Positions 57,220-64,000 of a DNA stretch of 64,000 nucleotides are shown here, one piece after another. The DNA comes from Candidatus Margulisiibacteriota bacterium (GTDB taxonomy: Bacteria; Margulisbacteria; WOR-1; O2-12-FULL-45-9; XYB2-FULL-48-7): the NCBI GenBank assembly GCA_041661965.1, contig JBAZTH010000003.1, positions 205,162 through 269,161 of the forward strand. Reading direction: 5' to 3'. Numbering within the stretch: the first letter of the stretch is position 1; every line of letters begins with the position of its first letter. The position numbers and the translations under genes are program-made. The notes below the pieces were generated by a model that was not told where the DNA came from, ran no database searches, and saw nothing but the letters and a program-made list of their open reading frames with translations.

Positions 57220-57684
57220 ATGGCTAACGGAATGAACGCAGTCGGCAGAAGTTATCGTCGGAGTTTTGTTCCAGCGCTTCTGGTAATGGCAGGGTTGGCG
57301 GCTTCAGTTTCCGGGTGTAAAGAAAAGCCGCGCGTAAATCTCACGGTTCCCGCGTCGGAGCTTCAGAAAAATAATGCCCGAGTGGCCGCCGATGGTGTTG
57401 CCTTTAGGGAAGTCCGCCTAGATACTGCAGGGTTAGCTCACATAGTATTAGAACAAACCAACCCACAAGTAACAATCATGCTTGGTGCTGGTTTGAAAGA
57501 TTACCTGCCGGTTGAAAGGCGTGGAAGTCTTTCGACGTTCCAAGTTCCATATGGGGATAAACCCTTTTTTGATGCCCCAGTTTCCTATGGAGCTACCGGT
57601 GTTGAGGTGCAAGTCCGAGTTCTCGATGCATCCGGCAATAAATTGTTCAGTGTTAACGGAGTTTTTTCCGGCACTGCCAAATAG
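57220..57684 (+). CDS. Small lipoprotein of unknown function (cargo between hemW 3' copies)
   Basis: 154 residues from the ATG at 57220, chosen because AGGAGG lies 8 nt upstream and the next in-frame codon upstream gives no signal sequence. A basic n-region (GRSYRRSF), hydrophobic core (VPALLVMAGLAASV) and Cys in SGCKEKP suggest a lipoprotein. The mature part is beta-rich (HIVLEQTNPQVTIMLGAGL, VEVQVRVLDASGNKLFSV). No family recognised. It is a single-gene unit with its own terminator, flanked by direct repeats of the hemW 3' end. Confidence 0.65.
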   Translation: MANGMNAVGRSYRRSFVPALLVMAGLAASVSGCKEKPRVNLTVPASELQKNNARVAADGVAFREVRLDTAGLAHIVLEQTNPQVTIMLGAGLKDYLPVERRGSLSTFQVPYGDKPFFDAPVSYGATGVEVQVRVLDASGNKLFSVNGVFSGTAK

Positions 57685-57712
57685 AGATTGTAGATTAAAA
57701 GATTGAAAGAAA

Positions 57713-57747
57713 AGGGGCCGTCTGCTTAGGTAGGCGGCCTCTTTTTT
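57713..57747 (+). terminator. Intrinsic terminator of the lipoprotein gene
   Basis: A 13-bp stem (AGGGGCCGTCTGC / GTAGGCGGCCTCT with a few G-T pairs) and a TTAG loop, followed by TTTTTT. The T-run ends exactly where the functional hemW 3' end begins (57748). Confidence 0.85.
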
Positions 57748-57748
57748 A

Positions 57749-58873
57749 TCAGACAAACTTCTCGAAAACCAGGTTCCCCAGATAAAGACCTTGTTTAGTC
57801 AGCTTATAATTGCCGTTCTCTTCTTTTAATAAGCCATCCGCAATTAGTTCCGCGACCTCTTTTTCGAACCCATGGAATTTTTCGGTTGGGAGGCCGTCGA
57901 GCAAGCGAAGGCCCATGAAAAGGAGTTCGTTCCTCCTTGCTTCATCAGGAAACCGCGACGAGACTGTCGCAGGTTTTCTGATGAGATATTCTTCGATGCT
58001 ATCAACATTGGCCCACAATTTCCCGTCAACATGCGAATGCGCGCCGGCCCCAACGCCAAGCCAATTCCCCATCTGCCAATAGTGGAGGTTGTGGCGGCAC
58101 TCTTTGCCAGCTTTTGCGAAGTTAGAGATCTCATAATGCTTGTAGCCGGTCAGCCAAAGGGCCTCGATGGTGTATTCATACATGGCTAAGGCGACTTCTT
58201 CCGTTGGTAGATTTAATGCTTTACCTTCATTTTTCATTTTTAATTTGTCATTTGTCATTTCCCAGAAAGGTGTTCCTTCCTCAATTTGTAAACTATAAGC
58301 CGAAAGATGTTCCGGATTAAGGGCGATCGCTTGTTGCAGATCTTTTTTCCACTCTTCAAAAGACTGATCGGGGAGGGCAAAGATCAGGTCGAGGCTAATG
58401 TTTTCAAAACCGACCGCCCGCGCGTCTTCATAGAAGTGAAGGGCTTGGGACGAAGAGTGGATCCGCCCTAGAGTTTGAAGATGGTGATCGTGAAAGGATT
58501 GGATCCCGATCGAGAGCCGGTTGATGCCAAGCGAGCGGAGCTCTTTTAGCTTGTTCAGGTCGGCGGTTCCGGGATTAGCCTCAATTGTTATTTCAATCTC
58601 TGGAAGCCGCGACGACATTGTCGCTGGCTTCCAGGAAAGGGTTGTTAGGATCTTTTCGTAATGCTTTGGCTCAAGGAGGGTGGGCGTTCCGCCACCAAAG
58701 AAGATAGTAGAAAGTGGAGCGTCGAGCGTAGGAAGTTGGAGCTTTATTTCCTGGATCAGCGTCTCAACATATTCGTCAATCAACTCTTCTTTACCGGCAT
58801 AGGAAACAAAATCGCAATAGTTGCATTTCTTTTTGCAGAAGGGAAGGTGAATGTAGAGAGAAGGGGCGGCCAT
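57749..58873 (-). CDS. hemW: HemW-type radical SAM protein (haem chaperone family)
   Basis: 374 residues from the ATG at 58873 (MAAPSLYIHLPFCKKKCNYC), whose ATG shares a base with the lepA stop; upstream codons of the open frame are lepA overlap. Radical SAM cysteines C-x3-C-x2-C (CKKKCNYC) are present, as are FGGGTPTLL, IEANPGT, GINRLSIGIQSF and the C-terminal winged helix. HemW inserts or traffics haem. Three short DNA repeats are inserted in frame: KPATMSSRLP (58601-58633), MTNDKLKMKN (58228-58261) and KPATVSSRFP (57943-57983). Confidence 0.93.
   Translation of the reverse strand: MAAPSLYIHLPFCKKKCNYCDFVSYAGKEELIDEYVETLIQEIKLQLPTLDAPLSTIFFGGGTPTLLEPKHYEKILTTLSWKPATMSSRLPEIEITIEANPGTADLNKLKELRSLGINRLSIGIQSFHDHHLQTLGRIHSSSQALHFYEDARAVGFENISLDLIFALPDQSFEEWKKDLQQAIALNPEHLSAYSLQIEEGTPFWEMTNDKLKMKNEGKALNLPTEEVALAMYEYTIEALWLTGYKHYEISNFAKAGKECRHNLHYWQMGNWLGVGAGAHSHVDGKLWANVDSIEEYLIRKPATVSSRFPDEARRNELLFMGLRLLDGLPTEKFHGFEKEVAELIADGLLKEENGNYKLTKQGLYLGNLVFEKFV
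57943..57983. repeat. In-frame palindromic repeat in hemW, copy 1
   Basis: CATCAGGAAACC-GCGAC-GAGACT-GTCGC-AGGTTTTCTGATG, a long near-perfect palindrome. It shares the core GCGACGAnAnTGTCGC with 58601-58633. On the minus strand it encodes KPATVSSRFPD, which is not HemW family sequence. Confidence 0.8.
58228..58261. repeat. In-frame copy of the AATGACAAAT repeat in hemW
   Basis: Reverse complement matches 60715-60748 at 33 of 34 positions. In hemW it encodes EMTNDKLKMKN between GTPFW and EGKALNLPTEE. At 60715 it encodes the first residues of the SLH protein, in the same frame. Confidence 0.85.
58601..58633. repeat. In-frame palindromic repeat in hemW, copy 2
   Basis: TGGAAGCC-GCGAC-GACATT-GTCGC-T-GGCTTCCA, with perfect 8+5 bp arms. 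It encodes WKPATMSSRLP just before EIEITIEANPGT, replacing the usual variable linker. Confidence 0.82.
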
Positions 58874-60654
58874 TAGGTTCCGATCCGGAGCACCGCCAGG
58901 AATGCTTCTTGCGGCAGGTCGACCCGGCCGACCCGTTTCATCCGCTTCTTTCCTTCTTTTTGCTTTTCCAGCAGTTTGCGTTTGCGGGTGATGTCGCCGC
59001 CGTAACATTTGGCGAGGACGTTCTTTCCCATGGCGGAGATATTTTCTCGGGCGATGACCTTGGCGCCGATCGAAGCCTGGATCGGGATCTGGAACTGGTG
59101 GCGGGGGATCACTTCCTTGAGCTTCTCGACTAGTTTCTTCCCTTTATAGTAAGCCTTTTCCCGGTGGACGATGATCGATAAGGCGTCGACCGGTTCCCCG
59201 TTGAGAAGGATGTCGAGCTTCACCAGGTCAGATTCTTTATAGCCGATCAGTTCGTAATCCATGGAAGCATAGCCGCGAGTGACCGATTTTAGCTGGTCGT
59301 GATATTCAGAGATGATCTCGGAGAGGGGCATTTCAAAGGTCAGCATGACCCGCTTTTGATCAAGATATTCCATATTAATAAAGGTCGCCCGCTTGTCGAT
59401 CGATAAGTCCATGACCGAGCCGACATAGTCGGATGGAGTAAAGATCGTCAGCTTAAGATATGGTTCTTCGACCGATGAGATCTCACCGACGGGGGGCATC
59501 ATTGATGGATTGTCGACGTACCGGGCTTCTTTATTGAACAGGTTTACTTTGTAGACGACGTTGGGGGCGGTGGCGATGATGTTCAGGTTAAACTCGCGCT
59601 CCAGCCGTTCCTGGATGATCTCCAAATGAAGGAGGCCAAGAAAGCCGCAACGGAGCCCGTAGCCGAGAGCGGCGGAAGTTTCCGGTTCAAAGAAAAGGGC
59701 GCCGTCGTTGAGTTGAAGTTTGCCGACCGCGTCCTTCAGATTTTCATAATCTTCACCGGCTAAAGGGTAGAAACCGCAAAAGACCATCGGTTTGATCTGG
59801 ACGTAGCCGGGGAGCATGTGGGCGGCTGGTTTGACCAGGTTGGTAATGGTGTCACCGACCCGGCATTCTTTAACGTTCTTAATATTAGCGACAACATAAC
59901 CGACTTCGCCGGCGGTCAGCTCTTCCTGCGGCATCAAACCAAGCTTCAAGGTCCCGACCTCCTGGATCTCGAACTCGCCGCCGGCTCCCATCATTTTGAT
60001 CTTCTGGCCCGCTTTGATCCGGCCGTTAACGATCCGGACATAGGCGATGACCCCGCGAAAAGAGTCGTAATGCGAATCGAAGATCAGGGCTTGGAGCGGG
60101 GCGTCAGGGTCGCCTTCCGGGGGCGGGACCCGTTCAATGACCGCGTCAAGGATCTCACTGATACCGATCCCTTCTTTGGCGGAGGCGAGGATGACCTCGT
60201 CCCGGCTGATGGCAAAAATATTTTCGATCTCTTCCTTGATCTTTTCCGGTTCGGCCGCCGGGAGGTCGATCTTGTTGATGACCGGGATGATCTTCAGCTT
60301 GGCCTGGGTCGCCAGGTTGGCGTTGGCCAGAGTTTGCGCTTCGATCCCCTGGGAGGCGTCGATCAGGAGAAGGGCTCCTTCGCAGGCGGCAAGTGAGCGG
60401 GAAACTTCATAAGAAAAGTCGACATGCCCGGGGGTGTCGATCAGGTTGATGATATAACCTTTATAATTCATCCTGATCGCCTGGGCTTTAATGGTGATGC
60501 CGCGTTCCCTCTCCAGGTCCATGGAATCGAGGATCTGGGCTTTCATGTCCCGTTTGGCGATCGTGCCGGTAAATTCGAGCAGGCGGTCGGCCAGGGTCGA
60601 CTTGCCGTGGTCGATGTGGGCGATGATCGAGAAGTTCCGAATTTTTTTCAACAT
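58873..60654 (-). CDS. lepA: Elongation factor 4 (LepA)
   Basis: 593 residues, full length. GTPase with G1 AHIDHGKSTLADRLLE, G3 DTPGHVDFSYEV, G4 NKIDLPAAEP; ERGITIKAQA is the switch I region. The LepA-specific C-terminal domain ends KKRMKRVGRVDLPQEAFLAVLRIG. It acts in ribosome biogenesis or back-translocation. TAAAAT (60661-60666) ends 6 nt before the ATG with no Shine-Dalgarno, so the mRNA may be leaderless. hemW follows with a TAATG overlap. Confidence 0.97.
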   Translation of the reverse strand: MLKKIRNFSIIAHIDHGKSTLADRLLEFTGTIAKRDMKAQILDSMDLERERGITIKAQAIRMNYKGYIINLIDTPGHVDFSYEVSRSLAACEGALLLIDASQGIEAQTLANANLATQAKLKIIPVINKIDLPAAEPEKIKEEIENIFAISRDEVILASAKEGIGISEILDAVIERVPPPEGDPDAPLQALIFDSHYDSFRGVIAYVRIVNGRIKAGQKIKMMGAGGEFEIQEVGTLKLGLMPQEELTAGEVGYVVANIKNVKECRVGDTITNLVKPAAHMLPGYVQIKPMVFCGFYPLAGEDYENLKDAVGKLQLNDGALFFEPETSAALGYGLRCGFLGLLHLEIIQERLEREFNLNIIATAPNVVYKVNLFNKEARYVDNPSMMPPVGEISSVEEPYLKLTIFTPSDYVGSVMDLSIDKRATFINMEYLDQKRVMLTFEMPLSEIISEYHDQLKSVTRGYASMDYELIGYKESDLVKLDILLNGEPVDALSIIVHREKAYYKGKKLVEKLKEVIPRHQFQIPIQASIGAKVIARENISAMGKNVLAKCYGGDITRKRKLLEKQKEGKKRMKRVGRVDLPQEAFLAVLRIGT

Positions 60655-60660
60655 ACGTCT

Positions 60661-60706
60661 ATTTTAACACAACCGTGTTGACATTAAAAATAATAAAAGA
60701 GATAAT
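60661..60706. promoter_or_regulatory. Divergent promoters of lepA and the SLH gene
   Basis: Plus strand: TTGACA (60678-60683), 17-nt spacer, GATAAT (60701-60706), 11 nt before the ATG at 60718. Minus strand: TAAAAT (60661-60666), 6 nt before the lepA ATG. An AACAC-AACC-GTGTT inverted repeat (60666-60679) lies between them. Confidence 0.6.
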
Positions 60707-60717
60707 AGCCTTGCGAA

Positions 60718-62472
60718 ATGACAAATGACAAATTAAAAATGACAAATGGGGTCTCCCCATCGCGATTATTAAAATACTTCGGCCGTCTTACCCTGTTTTT
60801 GCTGATCGCTTATTGCTTTATGCTTCCCGCTTTCGCCGCTCTTGACTTAAGCGAGATAGGGGTTGGGGCCCGGCCGCTCGGCATGGGGAAAGCTTATTTT
60901 GCCATCGCCGATGACGCCAGCGCGATCTTCACCAACCCGGCTGGCTTGGCTCTTAATGACCGCTTAAACTACACCAGCATGAGCGGTTCGATGCTGGGAG
61001 ATGCCAACTATCTGATGCTTGGCTTGAGCGACAGTTTCCTGATCGGCAAGTTCGGCCTTGGCTATGTTAATGCCTCGGTCGGCTCGATCCCTTTGACCAG
61101 GCTGATCGGTTCCGGGCCGAGCCTCGAAGTTGAACGTTACGCCCAGACCGATTACTCCTCGAGCATGGTCTTTCTTTCTTACGGCACCAAGCTTAGCCGT
61201 CTGCTGCGCAACAACGCGGGGAGCGGGATCTCCCTCGGCGGGACTTTGAAATATTACTTCCAGGGCTTTAACGGCGGTGGGGATACGATGAAGGATACCG
61301 TCGGCTACGGAATGGACCTTGATCTTGGTATGTTGTGGGATGTTAATGACTGGACGACTTACGGTCTGACTTTTCAGAATGTATTGCCGACCAACCTGGG
61401 CGGGAAATTCGTTTGGAAAGAACGGAACGGCCATCCGGAAGTGGTGGAAAGCATCCCGATGATAACCCACTTGGCCGGCCGCTTTAAACTGCTCGGCCCG
61501 CTTGGTTTGCAGCGTTTGACCGACCAGCGGCTTGATCTGGCGATCGAATACGAGAAAAATAACAACCTGAACTGGCCCGATACTTACCATCTCGGCTTTG
61601 AATATTGGCCGATCTCGATGTTAGCGATCCGGACCGGGATCGACCAAAAAGCGAGAGCGACCGAAACAGGGACCGGGGTCGACAGCAATTATACCTTCGG
61701 GGTGGGGACCGTCTGGGAAGGCTTTACTTTTGATTACGCTTATCACCAGTTCGGCGAACTGTCCGAAAATACTTCGCACTTCTTCTCCTTTGGTTATCGG
61801 GGGATCGAAAAGATCTGGGACAAGACCGGCAAGAAGAAAGAAGAGCGTAAAAAACCGACTATTCCGGCGCCGGAGATCGTTCCCAAACCGTCGCTGGAAG
61901 CGTTCTCCGACGTGCCGGAAGGGCACTGGGCCCGTAAGCCGATCCAATACCTGGCGACCCTGAATATTTTTCCGGGGGATGCCGACAAGAAATTCCGGCC
62001 CGACAAAGAGATGACCCGCGGCGAGATGGCCGTCCTGCTGATCAAGGCCAAAGGGTTTACGGTCGGTAAAGAGATCAACGTTAAGTTTAGAGATGTCCCG
62101 CTCCAGTCGTATGAGGCGCCGTATATCAGCCTGGCGGTGGAGCGCAAATATATCAGCGGGTTCCCGGATGGTAAATTCCAGCCTAAAAAACGGCTGACCC
62201 GGGCCGAGACCGCGGTGATCATGGCCAAGTTCTCCGGCCTGTACATGAAGCCGAAAGTTGAAGCCAAACCGTTCCCGGACGTTACCGTTAAGCACTGGGC
62301 GGCGCCGGCGATCGGCGCCGACAAAGCGGCCGGTTTCTTTGAATATTTGAGCGGCAAGAACTTTCTCCCCAATGCTTTTATTACCCGGGCCGAAGCGGCC
62401 GAGGTCATCTCCAAAACTCCTTTCGCCAAACAGCAGATCGAGCAGTTGATCTCCGGCAGTAAGTTCGACTAA
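60718..62472 (+). CDS. PorV-like outer-membrane barrel with three C-terminal SLH domains
   Basis: 584 residues. The first ten (MTNDKLKMTNG) come from a dispersed repeat; the signal peptide is LTLFLLIAYCFMLPAFA. Residues 40-370 resemble the UPF0164/PorV-like barrel family (SEIGVGARPLGMGKAYFAIADDASAIFTNPAGLA, partly). Residues 395-580 are three SLH domains (FSDVPEGHWARKPIQYLATL, FRDVPLQSYEAPYISLAVER, FPDVTVKHWAAPAIGADKAA with TRGEMA/TRAETAV/TRAEAAE). SLH domains bind wall polymers, so the protein would tie the outer membrane to the wall. The upstream promoter gives a near-leaderless mRNA. Confidence 0.85.
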   Translation: MTNDKLKMTNGVSPSRLLKYFGRLTLFLLIAYCFMLPAFAALDLSEIGVGARPLGMGKAYFAIADDASAIFTNPAGLALNDRLNYTSMSGSMLGDANYLMLGLSDSFLIGKFGLGYVNASVGSIPLTRLIGSGPSLEVERYAQTDYSSSMVFLSYGTKLSRLLRNNAGSGISLGGTLKYYFQGFNGGGDTMKDTVGYGMDLDLGMLWDVNDWTTYGLTFQNVLPTNLGGKFVWKERNGHPEVVESIPMITHLAGRFKLLGPLGLQRLTDQRLDLAIEYEKNNNLNWPDTYHLGFEYWPISMLAIRTGIDQKARATETGTGVDSNYTFGVGTVWEGFTFDYAYHQFGELSENTSHFFSFGYRGIEKIWDKTGKKKEERKKPTIPAPEIVPKPSLEAFSDVPEGHWARKPIQYLATLNIFPGDADKKFRPDKEMTRGEMAVLLIKAKGFTVGKEINVKFRDVPLQSYEAPYISLAVERKYISGFPDGKFQPKKRLTRAETAVIMAKFSGLYMKPKVEAKPFPDVTVKHWAAPAIGADKAAGFFEYLSGKNFLPNAFITRAEAAEVISKTPFAKQQIEQLISGSKFD

Positions 62473-64000
62473 CAGTAGCAATACGGAGGGATGGCCGAGC
62501 GGTTGATGGCGGTAGTCTTGAAAACTACTATGCGCGTAAGCGTATCGGAGGTTCGAATCCTCCTCCCTCCGCCAATTTTCACTTTTTGTGAAATCGTAAG
62601 AAACAGCCTCGGCGCAAAGCGCCTCGGCATGGTATTTTTCCGCAATTTTGAAGGCATTTTTGAAATCGCACGCCAGCGTGCGGTCGGCAATGCGGAAGTT
62701 CGAACCAATCTTTTTGAGAAAATCCCGAATCCTTTCGGGATTTTCTTGTTGAGCGTATTTTTCGGCTTGGTTGGCGTCTTTTAGAAAGGCAATGGCAAGT
62801 TCGAACCGATTATTGCTCTTTCGCCCAAAAGCGGTAATTTTTTCTTCCAAATCTTTTTTAGCGAGAATGAGCTTGTACTTTTTTGCAGTGTATTCCGCTT
62901 GCGACAAATTGCCGTCCAGTTGTAAATCAAGCAAGCGATCAAGTTTTGTTTCTATTTCTACAAGCTCATTTCTCGCTTTTTGGGCAAAAGAGCTTTCCGC
63001 TTGGGCAATCTTCATTTTCTCATTTTCAAAATAATTGATTGAAGCGTTTGCCCAAGCGGAAGACAAAGAAACTTTTTTGATTTCTTCCTTTATTTGAGAA
63101 GTGATGGCGTCCTCTCTCGCGTATCTTTGCGAACAAGGATTTTTCCGTTTGGTACATCGCAAATAGTTATGACCTTTTTGCGTTTCGGTGGTAATGAAAC
63201 AGCCACATTCTCCGCAACGGAAAAATCCTCTAAAAACATAAGGTTTGAGTTTTGGCGATTTCGGTTTGCTCTTGTTCGCCATCACTTCTTGAACGGAATC
63301 AAAAAGTTTCTTTGTGATAATCGGTTCGTGCTTTCCGTCATACAATTCTCCGTTGTACTCAATCATTCCGCAATAGATTTTATTTTTCAGCATATACTGA
63401 TAATTTGAGACGGAAAGCATTTTGCCTTTCTTGCCAACCAAGCCCAAGGAATTGATAATCTTTCGGATTTGAGCGAGTGGGTATTCGCCAGTTGCGTACA
63501 TTTCAAAAGCCCGCTTGATATATTTTGCCTTTTCTTTGTCCACGGCGATACAGCGGGCATTTTTGTCGTTCACATAGCCAAGTGGAGCCCAAGCGGGCCA
63601 TATTCCATTTCGCAATTTCTGGCGAATACCCCTCTTTATATTTTCCGAAAGATTATCAATGTAATATTTTGATTGCCCAAAAGCGATAGACAACATAAAT
63701 TTTCCCTGTGGTGTCGGATCAAACCAAAAAGTAGGAAATTTTAGCGTGGTAATTTTGCCAGTATCTACCAAGTAAATTATTCTTCCGCCGTCTATGCTAT
63801 TTCTCGCCAATCTATCGGGGTGCCACGCTAAAATTCCTTCGGCTTCATTTTTCTCTATGCTTGCGATCATGTCGTTAAAAATCTCTCTGCCCGGCTCTTT
63901 GGCGGTTTTGCTTTCCACAAATTCACGGACGATATTTAGGTTTTCTTTTTTGGCATATTCTCGCAACTCAAACATCTGTGCCTCAATGGAAAGCACTTGT
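61621..64000 (-). CDS. Large serine recombinase (partial at right edge; frame runs through a tRNA)
   Basis: The frame is open from the right edge to a stop at 61621, but only the part above about 62575 is recombinase. It starts mid-domain (QVLSIEAQMFELREYAKK), so the catalytic Ser lies past 64000. Visible: GREIFNDMIASIE, the LAWHPDRLARNSIDGG motif, the Recombinase domain (WPAWAPLGYVNDK...), a zinc ribbon (FRCGECGCF...CTKRKNPC) and a coiled coil. Below 62575 the frame reads antisense through tRNA-Ser (WRREEDSNLRY...) and the SLH gene, which is not real protein homology. It belongs to a mobile element integrated at the tRNA 3' end. Base composition is AT-richer than the host genes. Confidence 0.8.
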   Translation of the reverse strand, partial: QVLSIEAQMFELREYAKKENLNIVREFVESKTAKEPGREIFNDMIASIEKNEAEGILAWHPDRLARNSIDGGRIIYLVDTGKITTLKFPTFWFDPTPQGKFMLSIAFGQSKYYIDNLSENIKRGIRQKLRNGIWPAWAPLGYVNDKNARCIAVDKEKAKYIKRAFEMYATGEYPLAQIRKIINSLGLVGKKGKMLSVSNYQYMLKNKIYCGMIEYNGELYDGKHEPIITKKLFDSVQEVMANKSKPKSPKLKPYVFRGFFRCGECGCFITTETQKGHNYLRCTKRKNPCSQRYAREDAITSQIKEEIKKVSLSSAWANASINYFENEKMKIAQAESSFAQKARNELVEIETKLDRLLDLQLDGNLSQAEYTAKKYKLILAKKDLEEKITAFGRKSNNRFELAIAFLKDANQAEKYAQQENPERIRDFLKKIGSNFRIADRTLACDFKNAFKIAEKYHAEALCAEAVSYDFTKSENWRREEDSNLRYAYAHSSFQDYRHQPLGHPSVLLLLVELTAGDQLLDLLFGERSFGDDLGRFGPGNKSIGEKVLAAQIFKETGRFVGADRRRRPVLNGNVRERFGFNFRLHVQAGELGHDHRGLGPGQPFFRLEFTIREPADIFALHRQADIRRLIRLERDISKLNVDLFTDRKPFGLDQQDGHLAAGHLFVGPEFLVGIPRKNIQGRQVLDRLTGPVPFRHVGERFQRRFGNDLRRRNSRFFTLFFLLAGLVPDLFDPPITKGEEVRSIFGQFAELVISVIKSKAFPDGPHPEGIIAVDPGPCFGRSRFLVDPGPDR
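62486..62574 (+). tRNA. tRNA-Ser (anticodon TGA), integration site
   Basis: Acceptor GGAGGGA/TCCCTCC, anticodon stem GTAGT/ACTAC with loop CTTGAAA, long variable arm, T arm GGAGG-TTCGAAT-CCTCC, CCA encoded. It lies 13 nt after the SLH gene. A serine-recombinase gene approaches its 3' end from the other strand, so this is probably the attachment site. Confidence 0.94.

Noticed and set aside
58876..59008. N-terminal extension of HemW
   Set aside because: It is antisense-free but overlaps the lepA 3' end in another frame and is rich in Arg/Pro. The TAATG start at 58873 gives the usual HemW N-terminus.
61621..62575. C-terminal 300 residues of the recombinase frame as real protein
   Set aside because: This part is antisense to tRNA-Ser and to the well-supported SLH gene, and its composition (Asp/Arg/Phe rich) is that of a shadow frame.

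Overview
The window is one continuous bacterial chromosome segment of about 53-55% GC (my estimate) with very dense coding on both strands. The gene set suggests an uncultured anaerobe with an outer membrane, from the sister lineages of Cyanobacteria; Candidatus Margulisbacteria (WOR-1/Saganbacteria) is my best guess. It has a V-type ATPase instead of F-type, a membrane pyrophosphatase, a group-4-hydrogenase-like membrane complex, beta-barrel outer-membrane proteins and an SLH-anchored barrel. No respiratory oxidases or cytochromes are present. The assignment is inference from gene content, because no rRNA lies in the window.

Layout. 1-5220 (minus): V-type ATPase operon H-I-K-E-C-F-A, running off the left edge. 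5252-12265 (plus): an envelope and nucleotide operon, wecA-wecB-murA-ybeY-dgkA-CNNM/CBS-pyrG. 12262-15177: larC and larB (nickel-pincer cofactor) on minus, with an unknown plus-strand gene between them. 15290-23473: unknown proteins, nfo, rarA, a histidine kinase pair, a chagasin-like inhibitor, a DUF4342 protein, an outer-membrane barrel and a FlgD-like protein. 23564-30475 (plus): a six-gene complex related to energy-converting hydrogenase, with its own promoter and a palindromic operator-like site. 30448-34518: a beta-helix lipoprotein, a JAMM peptidase and a sodium-type pyrophosphatase. 34668-35512: three tRNAs and pyrR. 35533-40951: a TIKI/ChaN-like lipoprotein and a 1496-residue repeat protein. 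41422-51288: a UvrD helicase-nuclease, a kinase, rmuC, two coiled-coil/barrel paralogs and a TPR-like protein. 51269-60654 (minus): rsmE, dnaJ, dnaK, grpE, hrcA (CIRCE-controlled), hemW and lepA. 60718-64000: a PorV-like SLH protein, tRNA-Ser, and a serine recombinase at the right edge.

How the genes work together. Three ion-translocating machines occur within 35 kb: the V-ATPase, the pyrophosphatase and the hydrogenase-like complex. The first two carry sodium-binding signatures, which points to a sodium-based energy economy. The catalytic subunit of the third has lost every cysteine ligand of the NiFe centre, so it cannot be an ordinary hydrogenase and is the most interesting system here. 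wecA and wecB may feed a ManNAc polymer of the kind that SLH domains bind.

Two genome-style signals recur. First, many genes have a TATAAT-like box only 6-8 nt before the start codon and no Shine-Dalgarno, which suggests widespread leaderless transcripts. Second, short repeats invade coding sequence in frame (hemW, probably larB and larC, the rarA tail), and hemW carries a duplicated 3' end flanking a small cargo gene.
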